Shown here piece after piece: positions 10,926 to 22,114 of a DNA stretch of 64,000 nucleotides. Each line of letters opens with the position of its first letter. The first letter of the stretch is position 1. The DNA is taken from NCBI GenBank assembly GCA_001692895.1, contig KV748200.1:16204-80203 (forward strand). Reading direction: 5' to 3'. This stretch comes from Cenococcum geophilum 1.58 (lineage: Eukaryota > Ascomycota > Dothideomycetes > Gloniales > Gloniaceae). The notes beneath the pieces were generated by a model. That model worked only from the letters and a program-made list of their open reading frames with translations. It was not told where the DNA came from and made no database searches. The translations under genes and the position numbers were made by a program.

Positions 10926-11641
10926 TAACTAGGAAATCCGCATTATACTCTTCTATAGTTATAAGGAGAATATTTTATTTTCCTTTAGTTCTAGCTATAG
11001 ATGCTAAAATAGGTTTTTCTACTTGCAGTTTTAATACAAATAGTTAATTAACTTTGTTTCGTATAGAGAAGGTATTTAAAGGTTAGTCCTTTTAGTCTAT
11101 AATTAAGACTAGCTTTCTTTCTTATAGCTGCTTTTTCTTACTTCTAGTAGAAGTAGAAGGAGTAGGAAATAGTAGTAATAAAAAGGGTAAAGAGGANGAA
11201 GTAGGGAGGTCCTTCTTTAGCCTCTCTNCGTAGGTTTCTTTAGTAGGGGCTACCTCCTTANAGAGAGCTCTTACTTCTTNAATTAGTCCTTTTAGGACAT
11301 TATTTATCTTTTCTTTTCCTTTTATAAAGGGGTTTTCTCCTACTAGGACATTACGTGTATAGTCCTCTAGCTATTTAACTTATTCCTTTTTATTTTATTT
11401 TTCTTCTTCTAGCCCTTTATAGGCCTGGGTTAGGCTATTTAAAGCCTTTTATAGGTATTGTTCTAGAGAAAGGGGAGTAAAAGATATACTCTGTATACCA
11501 GCCGTAAAAGTCCTTATTTTAGTTATCTTTTTTATAGATTTTTAGTTTTCTTTTTTAGTAGAAGATTAAGAATATTCTCTTTTTTCTCCTGTCCTAAATA
11601 GGCTAGGGGAAGGAGAAGGGGTAGAAAAAGTAAGTATAGAT
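10926..11641 (-). mobile_element. ORF1-only non-LTR element fragment, inverted twin of 2843-3570
   Basis: Same ORF1 fragment, same end points and same junction to the copia LTR as 2843-3570, on the opposite strand. Ns fall at the matching positions in both copies (for example near 11196, 11228, 11261 and 11280). Not translatable. Confidence 0.8.
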
Positions 11642-12085
11642 TATTAATTTGCGTAAGCGGAGGTCGGAGGACAATAGGGTAAATAATATAGTAAAGTAAG
11701 TAAAGTGGATGAACTTAATGTATATCTATCTGCGGGGGATTAAGTCTCTATATACCTAAAAGACCCTAATTCCGGAATGTCTATGTTCTATCTTATATTC
11801 TAATACGTTACCTAATACACTAGGTAATATGTTACCTAATATACTAGGTAATACATTACCTAATATACTAGGTGATATGTTACCTAATATACTAGGTAAT
11901 ACGTTACCTAATATACTAGCTAATATACTAGCTAATACCATCTAATATACTAGTTAATATACTAGCTAATATACTAGTTAATACACTAGCTAATACCATT
12001 TAATACACCGCGTAAAGCCGTAGGGTTCTTCTAGGGTGTTCTTATATAACGCTTATATAAGCAATATCAGAGATTATTATTAACA
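11642..12085 (-). repeat. Copia LTR, right arm of the inverted duplication
   Basis: 444 bp LTR, inverted partner of 2399-2842, with the same 24-bp minisatellite. It is heavily A/T-shifted (most CpA and TpG lost). Confidence 0.85.
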
Positions 12086-12364
12086 ATATTAACTAGTATA
12101 TTAGATAGTATTAGCTAGTGTATTAGCTAGTATATTAGGTAATATATTACCTAGTGTATTGGGTAACGTATTACCTAGTATATTAGGTAACGTATTAGAA
12201 TACGAGCCGAAACGTAGACGTTCTAGAACTAGGGTCTTTTAGGTATATAGAGACTCGATCCTCCGCAGATATACATTATCAATTGCATCAAGTTTATCCA
12301 CTTCACTTACTTCACTACATCGTTCACCCTGTCGTCCTCCGACCTCCGCTTACCCAAATTAATA
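12086..12364 (+). repeat. Copia LTR fragment in opposite orientation
   Basis: About 280 bp of LTR, joined tail to tail to the LTR at 11642-12085. It lacks the first ~150 bp of the LTR and ends in the family terminus (degraded to AATA). No TSD found. Confidence 0.8.
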
Positions 12365-12617
12365 AGGATTTCCTATAGTTTTTCCTACCGTTTTCTTATT
12401 CCCTAGTAGTTATAGCACCTTAGTGTTTTACTAAGGAGCTATAAACTCTTAGGGTTTTATAAACTATTAGGACATAGCTACTAGTATATATTAAGCTGCC
12501 TAGAAAGGATTTATGTATATAGAACTATAGCGCCATAGCCTAGAGGCTGCATGCGCAGTATTGTATATTGTATAATACAACGGATAAAAAAAACCCCAAA
12601 AAAAACACACTGCGCAT
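12365..12617 (+). mobile_element. 3' end of an ORF1-only non-LTR element
   Basis: It matches the 3' untranslated end of the complete element at 34963-37072 (CTAGTATATATTAAGCTGCC, GCCTAGAGGCTGCATGCGCAG) and ends in an A-rich tail (GGATAAAAAAAACCCCAAAAA, 12584-12612). It marks the edge of the gene island. Confidence 0.75.
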
Positions 12618-12859
12618 TAAGAGTAGGCATTAACAATTCAAGATTATAGGGCTTGATCAGCTCCTGAAATTAAGTACTTTAAGTCCATAAAGGAAGCCAA
12701 ACTCGCTAAAACACGTACCGAGAGGAGACCACAGACGTATCGTATTGCGTAGGGAATATAAGCATTCCGTTAAAAGTAGGTTTGCTTAATATATTTTTGT
12801 TCTCGTCATACCGTACCCAATCATTCAGGCAAATTAGTCTTTTCAACAACCTTGGCCAA
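12618..12859. other. Intergenic, nothing recognised
   Basis: Non-repetitive sequence downstream of the hydrolase pseudogene. No repeat family from elsewhere in the window and no coding frame is seen. Confidence 0.5.
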
Positions 12860-14618
12860 CTATTTTAATATTTTTTCCATGATCTTCCTCCCATCTTGCA
12901 TCTGCCAAACCTGATACGGCGCCCTGTTGACCACATCCCACGAAATCAATTTGTTTGTCAAACCTGTAAGATCCTTCTGTTTCCGCTCCCACTCATCATC
13001 TGTATGGCATTTGATACCCGAACCAATAATCACCAAGGGCGTATTGGTGCGTTAGATCGAGCGGGCGGACACAACCTCATTTTTACAGAGTGAGTCTACA
13101 ACAAGATTCTCCTGTAACTGCCCCCTAATTAAATTGCCACTTTGGTAGGCATTCCGACCGTAGACGCGATCCTCTCTTGTACGCCCCCTAAAGAGAGCTC
13201 CACCAAGACGCTCGATGCCGAGACAAGAATCCAAGGCCCCTCCTCTCCAGCACGGGCGAGGGCTTCAGAGAGAGCATCCGCAGACACCCCAGCAGAGTGT
13301 AGGGAAGGCGCATTGTCTGACCACGCATAACCGGGCCGATCCCAGTAGCAATAACGTGAGATAGTGCTGTTCTCGCAGCTACTGTAGGCCCAGTGTTCAA
13401 AGTCATACTCGGGGGGGGGGGGGGGTCTCGCCTGCCTCAAGAATAATGGTTGGGTTCCGTTTGCCGTGAGTATAGGTAACGTTGCCAACGCAGGCAAGAT
13501 GTACTTGATATTTGTCTCCGTCGACGGAGATACGTTCACCGTACGTTTTGAGAGATGCATCCCGCGCACGGATGCCCAATGTGCCAGTCATCAGGATTAT
13601 AATTATGATGAAACGATAGAAATCATAGTAGCGACCAGGACGGCAAGCCATTCTTTGGGTGTTCGTCGTGTTTCTGGACGGCCTGTGAGCCACTCTTCCT
13701 CCCCCCTTTTACCCCAAGCGACTATGCGGTCTGTCAAGGTACATCACAGCGCGATAATGGCAGCCCAAACAACGGATGCGATTCTAACCCAGCCCTCCTC
13801 GAAACGGATTTGAGGTACCGCTAATATGATGATCATGTCGATAATGAGGAAGACAGCAATGACTGCGGACGTTACCCTCATGGCTGATGAACTGGATCTG
13901 AGGATAAAAGAATGAATGAAGCTATTGAATCTATCTATGAGGAATATAGGCCTTGATATAGGCCTATATCTACGGGGTCCGGGGTGACTACTACGGATAC
14001 CGAAGTAGTTGCTGCGGAGACCGAACAAGAAGGGACTCTGCTTATGTAAGCAGGAAACGCATGTGGAGGACTCCTCCAGTACCATCGTCAATGGCCTTTG
14101 CGGGGGAAGCAAAGAATAGGACGGCTACCGTGAGGTTTCCAATGGTGAGGCACGTGTATGAAAAATCGAAGAAGCCAGATCCGCGGGAGTGCATTCCTGG
14201 CGGAGACACAAATAGAGAGACTAGGAGCAGCACCCACCAGAGGAAGGAGATGACGAGGAAGAGAACAGTGATGTAGCGAAGGAAGCAAACAGACCATAGA
14301 TTGTATGGAGAGACCTGCTAGTTGTTAAATAAGCAGTTCATTGGCTCAGATAGTGTTGACTTACGGCTGGGTCAAGTAGCGCGTGGATGTGAAGGAAGCA
14401 ATCTCGATGTTCATACCCCAGTGGGGCCTTATCGAAATTCTTGCATCCCCCAATGTAGCATTATTGCCTTCATCGTGACTATCGTTATTTGAACCCACAT
14501 AGAAAACATACTGGCTGTTATTTGAGGCCAAACAATGGAGGGATGGTGGATAATTGGTGGAAGAGAAGAACAAGAACAATGAAAGAATAGATGCAATCCT
14601 GCCTAAGGAAAGTGGCAA
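12860..14618 (-). pseudogene. Decayed membrane-anchored alpha/beta-hydrolase gene
   Basis: Minus-strand fragments line up in order as one fungal protein with a multi-pass membrane N-terminus and a hydrolase-fold C-terminus. A hydrophobic start lies at 14618. Then come membrane segments (VISFLWWVLLLVSLFVSPPG, SYTCLTIGNLTVAVLFF, AVIAVFLIIDMIIILAVP), the hydrolase part (KTYGERISVDGDKYQVHLAC, RYCYWDRPGYAWSDNAP, SADALSEALARAGEEGPWIL, GGALFRGRTREDRVYGRNAY) and a C-terminal end (KLISWDVVNRAPYQVWQ). Breaks: an in-frame TGA at 13744-13746 where Trp is expected; a frame change near 13640; another at a 15-nt G run (13411-13425); a deletion near 13220 that joins ILVS to GIERLGG; and a TAA at 13052-13054 that fits CAA-to-TAA. 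Introns are likely (for example about 13884-14075, between the AKA and AMRV segments), but splice sites cannot all be fixed. I do not know its substrate. Confidence 0.75.
13411..13425. repeat. 15-nt G/C homopolymer inside the hydrolase pseudogene
   Basis: An uninterrupted run of 15 G on the plus strand (C on the coding strand), exactly where the reading frame of the hydrolase shifts. Slippage, or miscalling of its length, could produce the shift. Confidence 0.9.
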
Positions 14619-14888
14619 AACGAGAGTGAGACAGGGATAAAAGGCGAGCGATAGATTTAATAATGCAGTAGTAGAGGGGTTGCATCATCTAGGCATGCCG
14701 ACGCTATTAAAGATCACCGTCATGGTCTTAAGCCACAGCATTGGCGTAACTAGGCCCAAGCTCCCTGCTTGATCATTCTAACCTAGCATGTAGCTACAAT
14801 GTACTAGTTGCTACCTCCAAGCCTGATATTAAATAAATTCCCATTACCGGTCTAGATCACCGTCAACCTAAAAGCGTCAAACTCCCAC
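14619..14888. promoter_or_regulatory. Divergent intergenic region between the hydrolase pseudogene and PPE1
   Basis: About 270 bp between two divergent starts. It must hold the PPE1 promoter. I see no clear TATA box or known binding motif, so nothing finer is called. Confidence 0.4.
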
Positions 14889-16141
14889 ATGCCCGCCATG
14901 AGTGATCTCGCCAAAACTTTTGCAAAGGTCAAGCTTTCCGGCCTCCCGCCAGAACCTCCCCTCTATGAAGACGACCATGAACGTGAGGACGATTCTTCAT
15001 CAGCATCGTCTTTGTCTTCTGCAGGCACTGTCCGCCCAACATCCAGCCAGAGATCAACACCAGTCGTGAGTTGGTCTGATTATTTCGCTCAGGAACTCTA
15101 TCTCGAACGGCGATCTGATCAGGGACACGCCAAATTCCATGTGTATTTAACTCCGCCATCCTCCCCGAAGGCACCTCTACTAGTTTTACATCACGGAGCC
15201 GGATCTTCAGGCCTGTCCTTTTCTCTCTTCGCGTTGGAGATTCGAAAGCTACTCCCAGATGCAGGTGTACTAGCTGTTGAAGCCAGGGAACATGGCTCTG
15301 TTGTTTGGGGTCCCGGAGGAGAAGTTGATAATGATCTCTCCATTCATATATTAAGTCAAGACATGGTGGATATGCTTCACCTCACTCGAGCTAAAATGGG
15401 CTGGGCCGAATTGCCGACACTTGTGCTTGTTGGACACAGCTTAGGCGGGGCAATAGTCACAGATGCCGCAAAGAAAGGCATGCTAGAAGACAAGCTGATT
15501 GGATACGCCGTGATAGATGTTGTGGAAGGCTCTGCAATGGATGCCCTCAAGAGTATGCAGGCATATTTAGCAAGTAGACCCTCTGTTTTTCCAACTCTTG
15601 ATACTGCGATTGATTGGCACATCCGGTCGAGAACACTCCGTAATCCACAGTCAGCTCGTGCTTCTGTTCCATCACTCCTACTTCAGACTCCGTCGGGTTC
15701 ATGGATGTGGAAAACAGATCTTTCAAGTACCGAAGCTTATTGGCAGAATTGGTTTGAGGGAATGAGCTCGAAGTTCCTGTCTGCAAAAGGGGCGAAACTC
15801 CTTTTGCTTGCTGGTACTGATCGCCTAGACAAGGAATTGATGATTGGGCAAATGCAAGGTGTGTCATAATCAGTACATTTGTCACTTTTTCCCTATACAA
15901 GTTCTACTCTCAACAATAAGTATTTTCATCTTAGCTCTTCGCTTCGGTGAACGTTAATACCAATTTACATACAGGGAAATTTCAACTGCAAGTCTTCCCA
16001 GCTGCTGGACATTTTCTCCAGGAAGACCTTCCAGAAAAAACGGCTGAGGCGGTTGTTGAGTTTGTCAAACGTAACGACCGAAGTACCTTGGTCCTGCCTC
16101 CAAAAGTTGGAGATCTCCTTAAGCAAGGAAAGAAAGTGTGA
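14889..16141 (+). CDS. PPE1: Protein phosphatase methylesterase 1 (PP2A C-subunit demethylase)
   Basis: PPE1/PME-1 is an alpha/beta-hydrolase that removes the methyl ester from the C-terminal leucine of the PP2A catalytic subunit. Two exons, 14889-15858 and 15975-16141, are joined across a 116-bp GT-AG intron in phase 1 and give 378 residues, normal for fungal PPE1. The first ~60 residues are Ser-rich and probably disordered. The oxyanion region is HHGAG (101-105), the nucleophile Ser184 lies in GHSLGG, the likely acid is Asp210 (YAVIDVVEG), and the catalytic His336 lies in exon 2 (PAAGHFLQED). The family motif EAREHG is at 131-136. Met4 (MSDLAKTFAKVKL) matches the usual family start and may be the true start, at 14898. 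All catalytic residues are present and no stop interrupts the frame, so the gene looks functional. Its 3' end converges on UTP23. Confidence 0.95.
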
Positions 16142-16551
16142 ACTGTATCACAACCCACAGCGGCGAACTGGTGTATCCTCGGCTCGGAGACAAATTACCG
16201 TATATCGATATTGCAGCACTTACCTACGCTACCGGTATCTCTTTCATTAGGTCATGGGGAAGCTGTCGAGCGCTCCCCCCATACAATGAAAGGATTTCAA
16301 AGACGTTGATATGCCTTGCCCTTTGCACAATTCGCACCCTTCAAATTAGCCACAACTTACAGCCACTGCGTGTAATCAATAGCCTCTAGGTACCTCAACG
16401 ACTTCAAGAGCAGACTCGCCATCTCCTCTTGGTTTATGCTTGCGTTGCCTCTTACGTCTTACAGACTCTTCTCCTCCACTAACTCGAGACTCGGCAGTGT
16501 TATACTCTGAAGATGTCGACCCATGTACCAAGTCGATTGCCATACTTGATT
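16142..16551. other. Convergent 3' intergenic region (PPE1 / UTP23)
   Basis: About 410 bp that must hold both 3' untranslated regions. No repeat and no convincing gene is seen. Confidence 0.5.
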
Positions 16552-17409
16552 TCAGGAGAGTCTCTCTGCTTGGGAAGCCCTCTTTTTTGGATTTCTAATA
16601 CTCAGCGGATTTGGGCCCTTCTCTCCTCTCCTAGGCTTCTTAAAAACGGACCGAGCTTCTGACATGAGTTTAGCATGTCCTTGTACCGAGTCTGACTCTA
16701 AGTCATGAGGAATATCTGCTTCACGATCTCTATTATCTCGTTTCCTCTTGTAACTTCCATCTATTTCTCGTCTCCCTTTCAAACCAGCTCTCAATTTGCC
16801 TATCTCCCTGCTCGCGCAAGTCTTCTGTAACACTCGCCATCGGTTCTAGAATCATGACACTCCGATGGATGTAAACTAGTGGTATGCCGGGGATTTGGCG
16901 CATTTTAGCTCTCACTCTAGGATTCTGGCTTGCGACTACGTAACGGTGTTTATTGGTATGATTGCTTCGAGGATCCACGACCTCCAAGAGACACTCAAAC
17001 GTTGACAGCGGTTCTTCAAGTGTGTGATGGTTGCAGCGACGGCGCTCGTATTTCTTCGCTTGGTCAATCAATGCGTTTTCTTTCGGCTCAGCGGCGTAGA
17101 GATGGCGCATGGAACACTGGGTAATCACTATTTGATCGTCAGGAACGTGATTCCTATTAAGCCTCGCAACATTCAACCTACTCGGCTTTATCTTGCCTTG
17201 AAGTATCCGCTCCAGTCCTCCCACCAAGTCCATCTTAAAGCGTGCCGCATCGTGTAAAATTTGCGCGTCCACTATAGAGTTTTGTGAGCAGCAGCTGAAA
17301 ACTTCATCCTACGATACTCATATAGGACTTGATATGGCTCTCGGAAATTGAACGTGACAGCATATTGGTGCATAAGTTTCCGATATTGCTTGGCACGTTT
17401 GCCACGCAT
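16552..17409 (-). CDS. UTP23: rRNA-processing protein Utp23 (PIN-domain family), with an apparent frameshift
   Basis: Utp23 belongs to the Fcf1/Utp23 PIN-like family and acts in the nucleolus in early 18S rRNA maturation (snR30-dependent steps in yeast). The ATG at 17409 gives MRGKRAKQYRKLMHQY, the conserved family start. Two introns fit: 17272-17312 (41 bp, giving YEYLDAQILHDAARF) and 17128-17181 (54 bp, restoring GKIKPMITQCSMRHLY). The second is a multiple of three and stop-free, so an unspliced reading also stays open. Cys/His residues of the family zinc site are present (ITQC, then ERRRCNHHTLEEP and ECLLEVVD), followed by KHRYVVASQ and GIPLVYIHRSVMILEP. At a GGG run (16806-16808) the frame is lost; the conserved tail (EIGKLRAGLKGRR, KGPNPLSIRNPKKR) continues one frame over to 16552. 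One extra base, real or from sequencing, explains this. Family assignment is firm; intron 1 is less sure. Confidence 0.88.
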
Positions 17410-17655
17410 TGTGGAAATGGTCTGAAGATAACAACTATGAGGTTGAGTTGCTACTGCAGCTCGGGTGGCACTCAGCCCTACAGCTTGGCCTAGGCGCGCC
17501 TAGCGAAGCTCTAGCGTTTACTTCTAAATTACTCATGCATGTCTACCTTTGTCTCACCGAATAGAGGTCTCATGAACTGTACGTAAGAACAAACCTCAAC
17601 AGCCTTAATCATTCTATACTCCGACTACCAATCTCTTCGATGCTAAAAGGCCAGT
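17410..17655. promoter_or_regulatory. Divergent promoter region between UTP23 and the DUF726 gene
   Basis: 246 bp between two divergent start codons. A GC-rich stretch with an AGGCGCGCCTAG palindrome near 17491-17502 is the only notable feature. No TATA box is called. Confidence 0.45.
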
Positions 17656-20600
17656 TTGAACATAATGCCAGACGAGCTTACAAACACACCCCCTATCACA
17701 GCCTCCAAATCTGACGAAACCCCCGAATCGTCGGATAAAGCTGCCTCCTCAGTAGAGCTGGATGAGTTTGGATTGCCTGCAAAGAAGGCAGGCAGAAATT
17801 CTGTTATTGATGAGAGCCTAGGGGGGAACAGAGGAGCTGGGAATCTCGCAGCGACAGCACCACAGAATTATCCGGAAGCATTACATCAACAGATAGGCTC
17901 TCTTGAAATACCACAGTCTCATTTAAAAGAGATAAAACCCGACATTAAATCCCAGAGAAGTGTCGACACGAACTTGACTAAGGAGATTCAGCATCCCTCC
18001 GCTGCCAACGACGCTCCCAGCGATGCGTCATCAAAATCACAGCCATTAACTTCCCATCGCGGACACTCTCATCAAACTTCCAAACCGCGCAATAGCCTCC
18101 CGACTGAAGCATCTGATAGCCAACCGGCCACTACGGCGTCAGAATGGTCGCATCAGCAGCTTGCTCCGCAGACCCACAAGGAGAATACCTCCATAAAGGA
18201 AGATGATGATTGGCAGGAAATGCCCGCATATGCACCCTACGATATTTACAATGATGATGGTAAACTAGTTGCCCGGGAGGTTGTGGATTCAGATGATGAC
18301 ACGAATGAATATGCCAATCTAGGTGGAGCCGCCAAGGGCTATACTCGAGTGCAGGTGGATGAAGATGCTCAGTCTGCGACAAGCATGGATGATAATACTG
18401 CATATCTCTTCAAAGAGCGAGGAACAAATGTGGCATATGAGGATGACGATGCTCGTGACCCACTCTCACAAATGCAGGCAACAAAGGGATTACTGACGGA
18501 AGGGCAACGGATCGCATATGCAGGCCTCGTAAGACTAGCCATGGTGCAGATGTCCAAGGATTTGGACCGTCTGGAGAGGACTAAAGTCACGAAAAAGGAT
18601 GTGGATTTAGCTATTGAAGCCATGAAGATGTGGAGTCAGAAAATGATGGTTAGGCTCTACAGTCATATGGAAATTGATTCTGCTGGTATGGGAAATTTTC
18701 GTTGTATCGAAGAGTTAACTTACATGAAATAGAGCAGATCATGATCGAACAACTATCAGAACATGGAGTAGAACCTAGCGACCTGACCCCAGCGTTGATG
18801 CAGAATTCCTGCGTCAAAAATCCTGTAGCCGATGATTCGTCGTCCGACCGGCCCTCAATGGCATCTCCTAGAGCAGAATCCGTCTCTTGGAAATCTCGAT
18901 CTTCCTCAAATGTAGACCTGGATGAATCGATCAGTTTGCCTCCGCCTCCTTATCGGGAGCATGAAGGGGATGACCTTCCAGCTGTCCGTACTCCTTCTCA
19001 ACTTCCTAACACTAGGAATATTGATATTGATCTCCGCTGGACCATCTTGTGTGACTTGTTCCTCGTGCTTATTGCTGACTCCGTTTACGATGCCCGGTCA
19101 AGACAGCTTCTAGAGCAAGTTGGAAGTTACCTGGATGTTCCATGGCTTGAGATTTGTCGGTTCGAGAAGCGGGTGACCGATGCTTTAGAGATGCAAGAGG
19201 CGGCAAGCAAGGAAAATTGGAACGAGGATGAGCACATGGCGAATAGAAAAAAGATGGCTCGGAATAGGCGCCTAGTTATGATGGGCCTTGCCACTGTTGG
19301 GGGCAGTCTGGTTATAGGCCTATCTGCTGGGCTTCTTGCCCCTGTTATTGGCGCTGGTCTTGCCGCCGGCTTTACTACCATCGGCGTTGCTGGTACTGGC
19401 GGTTTTTTGGCAGGTGCAGGAGGTGCTGCTGTCATCACGACCACCGGCGTGCTCAGTGGTGGTACTATTGCAGTCAGAGCGGCAAATAGACGGACAGGGG
19501 CTGTCAGAACGTTTGAATACCGCCCTCTACACAACAACAAGAGGGTAAACCTTATTGTCACGATATCTGGGTGGATGAATGGCAAGATAGATGATGTCCG
19601 GTTACCGTACAGTACCGTAGATCCTATTATGGGTGACATCTACTCAGTCTTTTGGGAGCCGGAGATGTTGCAGAGTATGGGTGACACTATTAATATTCTA
19701 GCAACAGAAGTAAGTTAACATGCAAGATCACTAAAGAAAAAAAACCTTACTCTTATTTAGGCTCTCACTCAAGGACTCCAACAAGTTTTGGGTAGCACGG
19801 TTCTTATTGCTCTCATGGCCTCTTTGCAGTTACCTATTGTCTTGACAAAGCTGTCGTATCTAATTGATAATCCATGGACTGTCTCACAAGCAAGAGCAGA
19901 CCTTGCAGGTCTCATTCTTGCAGATTCTCTTATCGACCGCAATCTTGGTGTGCGACCAATTACCTTGGTAGGATTCTCCTTGGGCTCAAGGGTTATATTC
20001 TCTTGCCTCAAAGAGCTAGCAAACAAAGGAGCGTTCGGTTTGGTCCAAAATGTATATCTCTTCGGGTCTCCAATCGTGGCGAAGAAGGATGAGTACACAC
20101 GGGCAAAAGCTCTTGTTCCTGGAAGATTCGTGAATGGCTATGCGACAAATGACTGGATCCTAGGTACGAAATTGTGTTGCGCTGCTTTGAGAATCTAATC
20201 CGCTTACTATAGGACTAGGCTACTTGTTCAGGGCAACAAGTGGAGGTATTATGCGTGTGGCGGGTCTCGCTCCCGTTAACGTTCCAGGCATCGAAAATAT
20301 TAATGTTACGGAGCTTGTGCCAGGCCATATGGCATATAGAGCCGCCATGCCACGCCTCTTGAGAGAAGTTGGCTGGCTTGTAGAAAGTGATGAGTTCACG
20401 GAGATAGAGGATCCCGATCCGGATAACCACGAAAAGCGACAGCGAGAGCTCATCAATGAGATTGAAGAAGCACGCAAAGGGCTTGAGAAGAAACCGGAAA
20501 AGAGGAGATTCGGCTTGTTCAAGAGCAAGAAACTCGCAGAGAAAAAAGAATGGGAGATGTACGACGACAGATTAAAAAGTTCCATTAATGGTAAAGAAGG

Positions 20601-21189
20601 AGTATATTCAGACGGGAAAGAGGACACAGTTTTGTTTGATGTTGATGCAATTAGAGCAGAAGCTGCGGAGCTTGCGGCTCAAGGCATCGAGGTTAAGCAA
20701 TTGGAGTCAACATTGCCGCCAATGAAGCTCGATATAACAACACCCAGCTCTTCAAGTCCATATTCAACCCTTGGAGAAACAAAGAATTACAATGATAGCA
20801 TAGGCCCAAGCATGAAACTTAGCAACAACTCTGGCAATCTTTCCGCAGTCTCAAATGGTCGCGACGCAAACCCTCTAACAAAGGACTACATCAAAGAATA
20901 CGAAGACCATGACGAACTTAATGGCCACGAGGACGCCATCTCAATGACTTTCGAATCGGCCTACGAGTGCTCTTCCGCTCCGCCAATATCCAAGTCACCA
21001 AAATTACCTCCAAGTCTAGCATCGCCAGACCCGCCACGGACGTCTTGGAACTCAGCCCTAGAAAGGCCACCCTTAAGGTCAGTTACCACACTTCCTGCCG
21101 TAAAATTTCCACTAGATTACAACGCGTGGGCCGACGAAGACGATGAAGATTTTGGGAAAGAAAGGGAAATGAAGATGACTTTTGAATAA
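17656..21189 (+). CDS. DUF726 / TMCO4-like alpha/beta-hydrolase-fold protein (yeast Mil1 relative)
   Basis: Four exons, 17656-18685, 18733-19709, 19761-20163 and 20213-21189, are joined by GT-AG introns of 47, 51 and 49 bp. All junction phases agree, and the product is 1128 residues. Residues 1-340 are acidic, Ser-rich and low-complexity. A Gly/Ala-rich hydrophobic stretch (about 525-595; VGGSLVIGLSAGLLAPVIGA and following) probably inserts in a membrane. The hydrolase-like core follows (VNLIVTISGWMNG, then ITLVGFSLGSRVIF with the nucleophile-type Ser at about 742, NVYLFGSPI, GRFVNGYATNDWIL, GYLFRATSGG). The C-terminal third is charged, with a coiled-coil-like segment (KRQRELINEIEEARKGLEKK). 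Relatives are human TMCO4 and S. cerevisiae YFL034W/MIL1, reported to interact with an AP-1-type clathrin adaptor; the enzyme activity is unknown. Met4 is an alternative start. The gene looks intact. Confidence 0.92.
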
Positions 21190-21838
21190 GTATATGGAAT
21201 GAGATTCACTTCACGTTACTTTTGCTAGCCTAAACGCATAGTTCGCATTAAGGAGTGAGGCTTAAAATCTTTTAGGAGGCGTTCTCGTCAATTAGCGGGC
21301 GTGCACGGGTGGTGTCGAGGAGTTTTCAAATGTAATTTTTCCTCCACTGCTTTACTCAGAAAACACCGTGCATCGGTATTCCGGGCAGTTGAGTGCATTT
21401 CCTCCACTCTTTTTTGTTTATGTATTTTCGATACTCGTACACTACCCACTTCCGTAGAGAAGCGATTGTGCTTGAACACTGTTTATTAAACCGATATCTT
21501 TAATAGAACGCGAAACCAATAAGATGACTTTCCTGCAGAGGCGCTGTTAGACAATATCCCTTCCCCTAGCGAAATGTGTCCTGTTCTGCCCAATACCGGT
21601 ACACGGCTCGTTCCGGAATATCTCTGCCTCATTCCGGAACAATGTCGTTGTAAGGATATTATTGCGGTTGCCCTCAGGACAGCCCCAGGACGCCTCTCGG
21701 ATGGTCGCTGGTCACGTGCCGGAGGCACGTGTCCGTAGTATATAGTCTCCACGATCCCAGAGGCCTTACGGAGGTGCGTTTCAAAAGTCTTTGCCGCCAA
21801 GAAAATTGACAGCCTTGGCTCACCGCCTTCCAAATCTA
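21190..21838. other. Intergenic downstream of the DUF726 gene
   Basis: It must hold the 3' untranslated region, then unique sequence. A short inverted repeat (CACGTGCC GGA GGCACGTG, 21714-21732) could form a hairpin. A 115-residue open frame on the minus strand (21486-21833) has no recognisable domain, and I do not call it a gene. Confidence 0.5.
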
Positions 21839-22114
21839 GATATCCTCCTATTCGCCCTCTTCCGCTTTAGGTGCTTCTAAGCGTCTTAGTACCCCTATAG
21901 CACACTCCCTATACTTATTACTTCCCCTAAGCTTAATAACCTTCTTAATATGCTTAATAATCCGCTTAATCTATGCCTAAATCCTCTATACCGTCTGCTA
22001 TACTTTCCTTATAATCTCCCTTTATTACAGCGCTTCCTTACGCGAAGTAACCCTCTTTTATATAGCTAGCAAGGCTTAATTATTTAAATTAGGAGAGTTA
22101 CTACACTAAAGAAG
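21839..22114. repeat. AT-shifted sequence at the right edge of the island
   Basis: The base composition changes abruptly to the RIP-like style (many TAATA and TTAA, few CpA). No family from this window matches it and no frame is open. Probably an old repeat remnant. Confidence 0.4.

Noticed and set aside
13141-13330. Plus-strand frames within 13142-13813
   Set aside because: They lie opposite the hydrolase pseudogene coding strand and show no protein features of their own.
21486-21833. 115-residue open frame downstream of the DUF726 gene
   Set aside because: No domain, odd composition, overlaps a hairpin; most likely chance.
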